A stretch of DNA of 14,131 nt from an uncultured Collinsella sp. (GCA_900556515.1 USPH01000009.1:1-14131), one strand, 5' to 3'; counted from the stretch's first letter, positions 6,980 through 14,005 are shown. The notes: a model not told the origin generated them from the letters alone. Numbers and translations: made by a program.

Positions 6980-7008
6980 ACTCTACCATGATGGACCGAG
7001 AGCCTCAA
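6980..7008 (-). promoter_or_regulatory. Promoter of the diguanylate cyclase gene
   Basis: On the minus strand TTGAGG (7008-7003), a 17-base spacer and TAGAGT (6985-6980), with an upstream TGG giving an extended -10. It lies 67 bases before the start codon, in the gap after the sortase gene. The cyclase can therefore be expressed apart from the pilus operon. Confidence 0.6.
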
Positions 7009-7055
7009 ACTTGATGCAGCCTATGGGGCGCAGCTTAATCGGAATATTCAATGAG

Positions 7056-7790
7056 CTACAAGACCTCTGCTATAAGTGCTCGGCGCCCGTTTGTTTTATC
7101 ACTGCAGGTAGAAAGAGCGATGATGCGCGAATCAGGGCCAACGTCATCCATGTCCGCATGCACCGCCGTCTGCGAGATATGCGTGAGCAGCGTCTGCATC
7201 GAGGCCTGGTCCAGGTTTCCCGGCCCAAAGATAATGTCATCACTCGCAGCAAACGAACACACGGCAACGATGCGCAGCCGGAACGCCCCATCCTTTGTGT
7301 AGAGCGTGCCCGTGCGGTGCAGGTCAAAGAAGCCCCTGTCTAGAAACCGATCGACATCGCCAAACATCGCACCGTTATCCATGTGGTGCGCATAGAGCAG
7401 ATTGTAGGGATCGGTCATCGCGCGGCTGTTGCGCGTATCCAAAAACACCGCTCCCGAAACCGCGGACTCCCCCAACACGTTTTTGTTGAGGTATTCCTGG
7501 TTATCTTTTCCCTGAACGAAGGGATAATCGATGTTGGTGCCATCGATGGTGACCCATCCGACAACGTCGGGATTTTTGGCCATCAGATCCTGCAGGCGTG
7601 CGCAATCGTTGGTCCCGGTGGGTTTGTAGTGCAGCAGCTCATCGCTGATGAACCCGCCGTTCATAACGTTGTTTGTATCCCACAGCGAATAGCCCCCGTA
7701 CAGCAGCATGAGCAGCACGAGAAAGCCGGCAAACCACGTAAGCACGCGGTCGCCGGCTCTCGCCAGCCGAGCTATGCGTTTAAGCTCCAT
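7056..7790 (-). CDS. Class B sortase (pilus-type transpeptidase)
   Basis: 244 residues. A membrane-anchored cysteine transpeptidase expected to cut the VPTG/VPTD motifs of the two neighbouring surface proteins and join pilin subunits through a Lys side chain. A short basic tail precedes one membrane helix (about 17-35), followed by the extracytoplasmic catalytic domain. Catalytic residues visible are His135 in YAHHMDNGAMF, Cys229 in the ALSTC motif (225-229) and Arg236/237 in NGRR. The spaced His-Cys-Arg triad and the helical N-terminus indicate class B rather than class C, as in the SrtC-type sortases of streptococcal FCT-3/4 pilus loci. It starts 20 bases after the pilin stop, with GAGG upstream, as the last gene of the pilus operon. 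No other sortase is present here for cell-wall attachment. Confidence 0.9.
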   Translation of the reverse strand: MELKRIARLARAGDRVLTWFAGFLVLLMLLYGGYSLWDTNNVMNGGFISDELLHYKPTGTNDCARLQDLMAKNPDVVGWVTIDGTNIDYPFVQGKDNQEYLNKNVLGESAVSGAVFLDTRNSRAMTDPYNLLYAHHMDNGAMFGDVDRFLDRGFFDLHRTGTLYTKDGAFRLRIVAVCSFAASDDIIFGPGNLDQASMQTLLTHISQTAVHADMDDVGPDSRIIALSTCSDKTNGRRALIAEVL

Positions 7791-7810
7791 CGGCTGTAAT
7801 CCTCGCTGTT

Positions 7811-8914
7811 TTAACGACGATTACGACGAGGACGGAAGAAGACCACGCCCATCACGGCAGCAAACGCGACGATTGCCGCATAGGGAACGACCGTCCGAAT
7901 AACATCGGTCGGAACGGTAACATCCTTGGTGTTGGTAAAGATCACCGTGGTGTCGTAAGCACCGATAGCTTCCTCGACAATAGAGCTACCTTCTGTCGAA
8001 TTGGTGCCATCACCAATCTTGTACGACGTCTTATAACCGTCGCCATGATAATCCGCCTCAGTTACGGCGAATTTATCCTCCGATGAGAGACCGTAAACGA
8101 TGACGGATTCCCCATGCTTAAGGCTTACGGTAACCGCAGTTCCCGACGTAGCTGGAGTTTGGCTCATGGTGGTGGCACCGTTTTTCACAGTGGCGTACTC
8201 ATAGCTCTCCCCGTCAGCGCCTTTAATCGTGAAGGTAAAATTAAAGTCCTTATTCTTGTCACCTTGGTTGCCCTTGACGACCTTTGTGATGGTCAGCTTA
8301 TGGGTGACATATTTGTTCAAAAAACCTGCGGTCTTCTCGCCCGAGCCTGCTTCTGTTCTAAGAATACAGCCCTTAACAACATAGCCCGAACCGCCATTCT
8401 CTTCGTTTTCTACGTAAACATCCAGGAAGAGCTCCTTGTATGTAACGTTGAGACCGTCCAGCCCTGACGGCGTCTGCGTAATTTTATATCGATAGATACC
8501 CGGAGCCTTGAACAGAGAGGTTTTAATTTCGGCACTCAGTTTGGCGGTTATTGTCTTAGTTTTCTCACCGGTATTCTCTGTGCTTGTAAGGCCTTTGTTG
8601 GAAAAATTAACGGAAGTCGGCGAAAGCGTGACGGCGTCTGTCACTCCAGCATAAACGGGCATACCGCTCGTGCTCGTAAGCTCACTCTCCTCATCCGCCG
8701 GCGCAATCGAATAGTTAAACGTCGCATTAGGCACCACGGCATTCTCATTCATGGTAAGCGTCGAGGTGATCGTAACCTTGTTGTCTTTTACCGGCAGATG
8801 CGGTTGAGCGGCACTGTCCTCCGCCCACGCGGGCGCGACAACTCCCACCAAAGCCAGCAGCATCGTGGCAGCCACAACTGCAAATGCTGTCAGTCGTCTC
8901 TTTCCAGTTTTCAT
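7811..8914 (-). CDS. FctA-like backbone pilin with VPTD sorting signal
   Basis: 367-residue precursor. Signal peptide 1-31 (cleavage after AWA). Domain 1 (about 44-200) is FctA-like: GIYRYKIT and FLDVYVENEENGG closely resemble the S. pyogenes backbone pilin Spy0128. Domain 2 (about 206-330) has the KVVKGNQGDKNKDFNFTF start. The sorting signal is VPTD (334-337), then a membrane helix (about 341-360) and a RRNRR tail. Domain 2 keeps an isopeptide triad Lys211-Glu286-Asn328. In domain 1 the Lys is Ser51 and the Glu is Gln147, with Asn200 kept. Lys194 is the best candidate for sortase cross-linking. The start follows AGGAAGGA, 14 codons inside a longer frame. The gene looks richer in A+T than its neighbours. 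Probably the major pilus subunit. Confidence 0.88.
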   Translation of the reverse strand: MKTGKRRLTAFAVVAATMLLALVGVVAPAWAEDSAAQPHLPVKDNKVTITSTLTMNENAVVPNATFNYSIAPADEESELTSTSGMPVYAGVTDAVTLSPTSVNFSNKGLTSTENTGEKTKTITAKLSAEIKTSLFKAPGIYRYKITQTPSGLDGLNVTYKELFLDVYVENEENGGSGYVVKGCILRTEAGSGEKTAGFLNKYVTHKLTITKVVKGNQGDKNKDFNFTFTIKGADGESYEYATVKNGATTMSQTPATSGTAVTVSLKHGESVIVYGLSSEDKFAVTEADYHGDGYKTSYKIGDGTNSTEGSSIVEEAIGAYDTTVIFTNTKDVTVPTDVIRTVVPYAAIVAFAAVMGVVFFRPRRNRR

Positions 8915-8931
8915 GTTGTATCCTTCCTCTC

Positions 8932-8943
8932 GGGCATATGCCC
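8932..8943. promoter_or_regulatory. 12-base perfect palindrome just before the pilin ribosome site
   Basis: GGGCATATGCCC sits in the 51-base gap between the signal-peptidase-like gene and the pilin gene, directly upstream of the GAGAGGAAGGA ribosome site. It may be an mRNA processing or stability element raising backbone pilin output over its upstream partners, or a regulator site. No separate promoter is evident. Confidence 0.4.
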
Positions 8944-8965
8944 TTAATAAAACCAATCTCCGTGC

Positions 8966-9598
8966 CTACAGGTTCGACCTGCGCAGCACGCTGATCACGT
9001 TGCCCTTGATCTGCGAGCGGGCAATCGGCCCGTACAGGCGGCTGTCGTGGCCGCCCTCACGCAAATCTGCCAGTACAAAGAACTCATCCGTTCCCAGGCG
9101 CACGGGATAGTCCACAGCAGACTCATAGCGCGGCGTCGGCGTGGTGATGTCGCTTTCCACAACAACAGCCCCGTTAACCATGAGCTCGCCTTCCTCGGTA
9201 ATCGTGACCTCATCACCGGGACGGGCAACCACGCGGCCTAGGCGCTCTGCGCCATCCGCGGTGTATACCACCACGTCACCCTCGTTGAAGCTCTGGCTGA
9301 ACCTCCAGTAGAGCATGACGTCACCCGAACAGATACGCGGGGCCATCTCGCCAGTCGTGACTGCACCCACGCCCAAGACCACGCCAAAGAGCAGCCAGAG
9401 CGTCACGACAAAAAATGCCAAGCGCGCCAGAAAACCCACGATATCGCGCCGGTCGTCCGCTTCTCCCAGATCTGGCGCCGCATGGGCGCCCAACCTCACG
9501 TTCGACGCGGCCGAATACCGCGAGCCCCGGGGTCTTCCCTGCGGGGCCGCTCGTGCGGCTGGCCCATCACCAGCATTGCTGGCGCCATGTCTTCTCAT
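8966..9598 (-). CDS. SipA-like signal peptidase homologue, catalytic dyad missing
   Basis: 210 residues with the type I signal peptidase fold. A basic, Ala/Gly-rich cytoplasmic tail of about 50 residues precedes a membrane helix (about 53-80). The catalytic-Ser box reads GEMAPRICSGD (83-93), with Glu84 where the Ser of SMxP should be. The Lys box reads LGRVVARPGD (120-129), with Gly121 where the general-base Lys should be. The structural motifs PGDEV and GGHDSRLYGPI (182-192) remain. Loss of both catalytic residues with the fold kept is what characterises SipA of S. pyogenes pilus loci, needed for pilus assembly without peptidase activity. Its start overlaps the tip gene stop (ATGA), so the two are coupled. 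Role inferred: assembly factor or chaperone for the pilin and sortase. Confidence 0.87.
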   Translation of the reverse strand: MRRHGASNAGDGPAARAAPQGRPRGSRYSAASNVRLGAHAAPDLGEADDRRDIVGFLARLAFFVVTLWLLFGVVLGVGAVTTGEMAPRICSGDVMLYWRFSQSFNEGDVVVYTADGAERLGRVVARPGDEVTITEEGELMVNGAVVVESDITTPTPRYESAVDYPVRLGTDEFFVLADLREGGHDSRLYGPIARSQIKGNVISVLRRSNL

Positions 9599-12500
9599 AG
9601 GCGCCCGCCCCTCTTGGAGCCGCGGCGTAAACGCAGCGCAACCATGCCCGTAGCCAACAGCACGCCGGCGGCCAAAATCGCCAGGGCATAGATGGGGTTG
9701 CGCGTAATACCCGTAGGCACCGCGACCTGTCGGGAATTGGTGGCCTTAGCTTCAACGGCAACGGTCACACGCGGACCGTTGAGCGTGCCGCTCGCACCCG
9801 TAAGCTCGGCGTGGTACCCCAACGACGAATAATCGTCTTCGCTCACGGTATAGACCGCGTTGTAATCCAGCGCCTTAATCGAAACGGTCAGGCCGTCCTT
9901 AACGGCAAACGGCACGGTCGCCTTGCCCTGGCCATCGGCCGTAAAGGCCGTCTTGTTTTCCACGGTCTCGGCCCGATCATTCGGTCGCGCCACGAGCGCA
10001 TGGCTGCCTTGGGCAGACGCATCCGAATACTCGATGGCGTAGGTCTGACCAGCCTTGAGGCCCGTAAAGGTCGCCGTCATCTTAAAGTAGGCACGCTTGT
10101 CGCCCATATTGCCCGTAACGCTCTTGGAAACCTTGAGTGTGTAGGTGCGCGGGGTGAATCGTGCGTATACGCATCCCGTATGGCGGTCCTTCACGTTGTA
10201 CGTATAGGTGGGTGAAGACGACAGCAGCTCCGGGGCGTCCGGATTCGACAGGTCGTACCAACCCTCAAAGTGATAGCCCTCCTTGGGAGCGGCCACCGCC
10301 TCCACAAACGTGCCGTCATCCACAAAGTAGGCAACGCCCGATTTTTTGTACGCGTCCTCGTCCTTGCCCGAGCCATCCCCGGCATCGATGGAGCCCTTTG
10401 CCCCCTTAAGCTTGGAGCTGACCGTGCCGCCCGTCGTTACGTTGCTCCACGTGCCATCGGCATTTTTAAGCTGGGCAACAAAGGCCTGACGATACTTCCA
10501 TTGCGCCACGAACGTCGCGCCCTGGCTCTCGGGAATGTTTTCGACGGTTACCGCATCGCCCACAGCACCGGTATCCGGATTGACCTTCTTGCCCTTAATG
10601 GTAAGAGTGCCGGAATCCGTGGTGCCCTCGGGAGCTGTATGGGTCACCGTGTGTTTGGCATCGAAGCGAACGGCTTTTCCCGAGCCCGCGTACTCCCAGC
10701 CCATAAACTTCCAGTCGTCGTTTTGTCCAACGGCAGCATGGGAGGTATAGCTCGCTCCAGCGCCAGAAAGCTGTACGAAATCGCCCGTGGACTCATTGTA
10801 CGGATCGTAGTGATACGCTTTGCCGCCGTTCACATCGTATTGAACGCCTGCCTTGGAAAACACGAGGTGCACTTTGTAGTGCTTTGTGACCTTGTCGACC
10901 TCAAAGCGATAGGTACCATCTTCCAATCTGGTCCAATGTGCGTCGTCGTCTGCGGAATAGAACTCGCCGTTGACAAAAGCACCGATAAAGACTGCCCCGT
11001 CATCGCGTTTGGCATCGACCATAAAGTAGGAGTTCTTCTCCTGTTTACCTACGTAGTTTTTGGCATAGGTAAAGTCCGCCGTCTTGGTATTGGCGTTATA
11101 AAAATACGTTCCGCTTCCGTTGGGCGTCGTGTATGTCTCGATGCGATAGAACTCCCTAAACGAGATATTGTCGAGGAAGTTGCCGGTCGAATTGCTCCCG
11201 TTGGCCGTGTTGTAGGCCACAAAAGCAAAGACGCTCTGGTTTTGGCCATCCGGAATGGTGTAGGTATAGTCGTAGTCAACCTTTTTGCTCTGCTCGAGCG
11301 CGTTGGAACCGTAGGAAGCCCACGCGTCGTTTTCGGACGCCATGATCCATACGCACCATTTTTCGGTATGCTCCGCATCGGCCGTCCATGAGAACGCGCT
11401 TCCGCTGGACGCATTGGCAAATCCGCCCACTTTGTCAAACTTGGTTGAATACAGGATGATCTTTTTGCTGCAGCCCGATTGGGAAAAATTGACCACATCC
11501 AAGCCGACATAGTTGTCGACGCTCATTTGAATCCATTGAACAATTTGCTGGTACTGATCGAGTGCCTTTTGATTGTCCTTGTACGGCTCGTTTTCTTGTC
11601 GCGGACCGATGATAAGGGCCATGGCGTCTCGACCCGAGCGGCCGCGGTGGTCGAGCCCCCACTCGTACTGTTTTCCCGGCTCGGTCGTCACATATTGGTA
11701 GAGCGAACTCGCCTCGTGTGCGTTGAGCTCGGCTGCATAGTCACCATCGGAGGGCGTAAACGTAACAGAATGCCCAACTGGGTCGATATAGTAGTCGTTC
11801 TTGGCAACGATCTCGATACGATGGTCCGTCTCGGTCGTACGCCAATGGGGCGAGCACAACGTAAACTTGCTGGGTCTCTGGTTCCCTAGATGTATATCCT
11901 CTTCAAAGCTTCCGTTAGCAATGTTCGTATTCTCGTTCTTAAGATTCGAGGTTGAGAACGCATAGTTTGTGAGCGTTGTCATGGTCTCGGACGAATTTTC
12001 CCAATACACCTTGGCAAAGTCGCTATAGATGTCGCGTGTGCCCTGCTTTTCCACGTGAACGTCGTTGACCAGATTACCAAACCACTCCCGGTATTGTTCG
12101 TTCTCCCCCGTAAGATTTGAATCGTAGCAAGTCAGCGCAAGCATCGTTTTGTCGGACGCTGCGGTATAGTCAGCCTGATAGGCAAACTCATCGTCTTCCT
12201 CGGGAAGATCTCGATAATAATGCGTGCTGTTGGTGCCAAAGGAGAACCAACCCTGTCCGTTAGAGCTTACGAGCCACACAGAAAGCGCGATGCGACCGTC
12301 GCTCTGTTCAAACGAAAAGTGGGATCCATCAGCACTGTTACCAGCAAATCCGCCGTTTGCAGCAAAGGGATCGCTGTAAACGGTGTACTGCTCAACGGTA
12401 TTTCCCTGGGGCATCTTGACCTGCGCCTTAAGCCAAGCCCGCAGCTGCATAAGCTGGTCTTGGCCTGCGCTGTTAATCGACAGATTCTCCTGTTGAGGAC

Positions 12501-12900
12501 CCATCGTGAGCATCAGCACGTCGTGGTCGGTTGCGGCGCGATGGTTTAGGCCCCACTCGTACGTGGCACCGCTCTGGGTGGAAAAGGTGGTGTAGGTTGA
12601 TCCAGGTTCAAAATAAAGATTGGTGCCCTGTGGCCTAAAATTCCACGCAAGCGCAAAGTGATTGCCGTTAGCTTGTTTGGTGTTCGTTTGGGGCTTGAGG
12701 AGCTGCGTGGAAAGCTCGAGCTTCATCGTCTCGCCGATTCTCTCATTCGGAGAGGTCGTCGACCAGCCAGTAGCTTGGTTAAGAAAGTTTGGGTTTGTTA
12801 TAAGGTTGCCATCGTCACCGTACGCGCGCGAGGGCAACCCCCCCCCGGCCATAACGAACACGCATAAGGCCGCTGCCAACATCATAAAGGTGCGGCGCAT
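9595..12900 (-). CDS. Large LPXTG-type pilus tip/adhesin protein (Cpa-position)
   Basis: 1101 residues from the ATG at 12900. Signal peptide 1 to about 28, with three Gly at 19-21 coded by a G9 run. Two related domains follow (about 31-284 and 325-585), sharing YEWGL(N/D)HR at 114 and 412 and GP(Q/R)QEN at 134 and 432; these look lectin-like. A linker region (about 590-685) precedes two Listeria-Bacteroides/InlB-type repeat units (DVNGG...FMGWEY about 689-736; EGYHFEGWYD about 873-882). A pilin-type isopeptide domain follows (Lys926, Glu1021, Asn1055), then the sorting signal VPTG (1061-1064), a membrane helix and a basic tail. No thioester Cys-Gln domain is seen. Start uncertain: the ATG at 12900 lacks a clear ribosome site, and GTG at 12930 behind a G7 run is an alternative. 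Confidence 0.85.
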   Translation of the reverse strand: MRRTFMMLAAALCVFVMAGGGLPSRAYGDDGNLITNPNFLNQATGWSTTSPNERIGETMKLELSTQLLKPQTNTKQANGNHFALAWNFRPQGTNLYFEPGSTYTTFSTQSGATYEWGLNHRAATDHDVLMLTMGPQQENLSINSAGQDQLMQLRAWLKAQVKMPQGNTVEQYTVYSDPFAANGGFAGNSADGSHFSFEQSDGRIALSVWLVSSNGQGWFSFGTNSTHYYRDLPEEDDEFAYQADYTAASDKTMLALTCYDSNLTGENEQYREWFGNLVNDVHVEKQGTRDIYSDFAKVYWENSSETMTTLTNYAFSTSNLKNENTNIANGSFEEDIHLGNQRPSKFTLCSPHWRTTETDHRIEIVAKNDYYIDPVGHSVTFTPSDGDYAAELNAHEASSLYQYVTTEPGKQYEWGLDHRGRSGRDAMALIIGPRQENEPYKDNQKALDQYQQIVQWIQMSVDNYVGLDVVNFSQSGCSKKIILYSTKFDKVGGFANASSGSAFSWTADAEHTEKWCVWIMASENDAWASYGSNALEQSKKVDYDYTYTIPDGQNQSVFAFVAYNTANGSNSTGNFLDNISFREFYRIETYTTPNGSGTYFYNANTKTADFTYAKNYVGKQEKNSYFMVDAKRDDGAVFIGAFVNGEFYSADDDAHWTRLEDGTYRFEVDKVTKHYKVHLVFSKAGVQYDVNGGKAYHYDPYNESTGDFVQLSGAGASYTSHAAVGQNDDWKFMGWEYAGSGKAVRFDAKHTVTHTAPEGTTDSGTLTIKGKKVNPDTGAVGDAVTVENIPESQGATFVAQWKYRQAFVAQLKNADGTWSNVTTGGTVSSKLKGAKGSIDAGDGSGKDEDAYKKSGVAYFVDDGTFVEAVAAPKEGYHFEGWYDLSNPDAPELLSSSPTYTYNVKDRHTGCVYARFTPRTYTLKVSKSVTGNMGDKRAYFKMTATFTGLKAGQTYAIEYSDASAQGSHALVARPNDRAETVENKTAFTADGQGKATVPFAVKDGLTVSIKALDYNAVYTVSEDDYSSLGYHAELTGASGTLNGPRVTVAVEAKATNSRQVAVPTGITRNPIYALAILAAGVLLATGMVALRLRRGSKRGGRL
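12838..12846 (-). repeat. G9 homopolymer in the tip-protein signal peptide
   Basis: Nine consecutive G on the coding strand form codons 19-21 (Gly-Gly-Gly) of the tip protein. With nine the frame is open for about 1100 codons. With eight, translation stops at a TAA about 13 codons later; with ten, at a TGA about 7 codons later. This is the layout of a slipped-strand contingency locus, but homopolymers are also prone to sequencing error. Confidence 0.7.
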
Positions 12901-12938
12901 CGACGCAATATGACCGAAAGGACCCTGCACGGGCGCAT

Positions 12939-12945
12939 CCCCCCC
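12939..12945 (-). repeat. G7 homopolymer in the leader of the tip gene
   Basis: Seven G on the coding strand, 8 bases before the alternative GTG start at 12930 and abutting an out-of-frame ATG at 12938. It is G-rich enough to act as a crude ribosome site for the GTG, so length changes could adjust initiation. Confidence 0.4.
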
Positions 12946-13000
12946 AGCCGCAGCCCGAGCTTTCGCGCAAGCTGCACAAGTAGTTCGTTTAAGCTTTTTG

Positions 13001-13029
13001 ATTCTACAACCAGCCCAGGGCAAAAGCAA
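13001..13029 (-). promoter_or_regulatory. Candidate promoter of the pilus operon
   Basis: On the minus strand TTGCTT (13029-13024), a 17-base spacer and TAGAAT (13006-13001). The -10 is good and the -35 half-matched, which would suit an activator-dependent promoter. The resulting leader to the tip gene is about 95 bases. Confidence 0.45.
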
Positions 13030-13053
13030 AATCATGCGTGACCGATTTGCAGT

Positions 13054-13077
13054 CATTTTTCGCATCATTTTTCGCAT
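13054..13077 (-). repeat. Exact tandem 12-base repeat upstream of the pilus promoter
   Basis: On the minus strand ATGCGAAAAATG occurs twice in direct succession (13077-13066 and 13065-13054), beginning 24 bases upstream of the candidate -35 box. Head-to-tail 12-mers one helical turn apart suit an activator binding as a dimer. The regulator is unknown. Confidence 0.55.
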
Positions 13078-13104
13078 TGTGCTGGTAGTGCGGCGAAAGT
13101 AGCT

Positions 13105-13144
13105 AAAAAGCCCCGTCCTAAATTAGCTAGTTAAGGAGTTGGGC
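13105..13144 (-). terminator. Probable intrinsic terminator of the LysR gene
   Basis: On the minus strand GCCC...TCCT pairs with AGGA...GGGC around a loop that includes the stop codon, followed by TTTTT (13109-13105). The stem has small internal mismatches and overlaps the last codons of the gene. It would separate lysR transcription from the pilus operon on the same strand. Confidence 0.5.
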
Positions 13145-14005
13145 CATGGCGTTGACGAATTTTTGTACTTGGAGGGTGGGCTCGAGCGGGTAGTGCAGAA
13201 AGACCGGCACCTCGCGGCCGCACAGGAACGGTACGCCCACAAAGGCCGGGTGCACCCCCGACCATGCGCCGCAGGTGAGTACCGCGTCACCCTTTTCCTC
13301 CGCCTCGTTAAAGAGCGCAAAGTCGAAGCTATCCACGTCGATCACATCCACGCCGCCGTCGGCCAACAGATCGATACGCAGGCTGTCCATAGCGTCGTTG
13401 CCGTGACGGAGCACGCGCAGGCGCTTGCCCTCCAGGTCGGCAACCGTGATGCGCGTCTTGCGCGCCAGCGGGCTCGTGCGCGGCAGGTCGATATAAAACG
13501 GCACGTTGACGATGCGGAGCTTTTGGCAGGCATCACCCCAGCGCGGAGTCGAAAAACTCGACTGCACCACATCGACCTCGCGGCCCAAGCTGCGCATGAC
13601 GGTCTCGCGCTCGTCGTAGAGGTCGCTTACCGGCACAATCTCAAATCGCAGCGACGGCTCCAGATCGTGAATGCCCGTCCACATCGACAGCGTTTGGCGC
13701 CCCGGACACATCATCGACACGCCCAGGCGCACGGCACCGCCATCGCCCGCCGCACGTCGGGCACGGCGCAGGGCGTCCTCGGACTGGCGCATGATCGAGC
13801 GCGCGTCGTCCACCAGCAGAGCACCCGCCGGCGTCACCTTGACGCCCGAGTGCGAGCGCTCGAACAGCGTAATACCGAACTCCGCCTCAAAACCCGATAC
13901 CTGCTTGACGAGCGCCGGCGTCGACACGCGCAGCTTTGCCGCCGCACGCGAGAAGCTTCCCAGCTCCGCGGCGGCCGATATGGCCTCAAGTCGTCGATCG
14001 TACAC
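13127..14005 (-). CDS. LysR-type transcriptional regulator
   Basis: 292 residues from a GTG at 14005. N-terminal winged helix-turn-helix (about 2-60; AELGSFSRAAAKLRVSTPALVKQ, then the wing LFERS and VTPAG), a linker helix (about 62-85) and a periplasmic-binding-protein-like effector domain (about 88-290). An in-frame ATG at 14038 gives 303 residues, but it has no ribosome site. The GTG has GGGAG six bases upstream and puts the homology start (YDRRLEAISAAAELGSF) at residue 2, as is usual for LysR proteins. The ligand is unknown. It sits upstream of the pilus operon in the same direction, so control of that operon is possible but unproven; LysR regulators more often control a divergent gene, which here would lie beyond the contig end. 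Confidence 0.88.
   Translation of the reverse strand: MYDRRLEAISAAAELGSFSRAAAKLRVSTPALVKQVSGFEAEFGITLFERSHSGVKVTPAGALLVDDARSIMRQSEDALRRARRAAGDGGAVRLGVSMMCPGRQTLSMWTGIHDLEPSLRFEIVPVSDLYDERETVMRSLGREVDVVQSSFSTPRWGDACQKLRIVNVPFYIDLPRTSPLARKTRITVADLEGKRLRVLRHGNDAMDSLRIDLLADGGVDVIDVDSFDFALFNEAEEKGDAVLTCGAWSGVHPAFVGVPFLCGREVPVFLHYPLEPTLQVQKFVNAMAQLLN

Noticed and set aside
10270..11391. Plus-strand open frame of 373 codons
   Set aside because: Antisense to the tip-protein gene, whose frame has a signal peptide, duplicated domains and a sorting signal.
9595..12900. Thioester adhesion domain as in streptococcal Cpa
   Set aside because: The CY in LTCYDSNL is the only resemblance; no matching Gln motif or domain pattern was seen.
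12901..13077. N-terminal extension of the tip protein to the ATG at 13077
   Set aside because: The extra 59 codons cross the candidate promoter and the tandem repeat and precede a typical signal peptide, which must be near the N-terminus.
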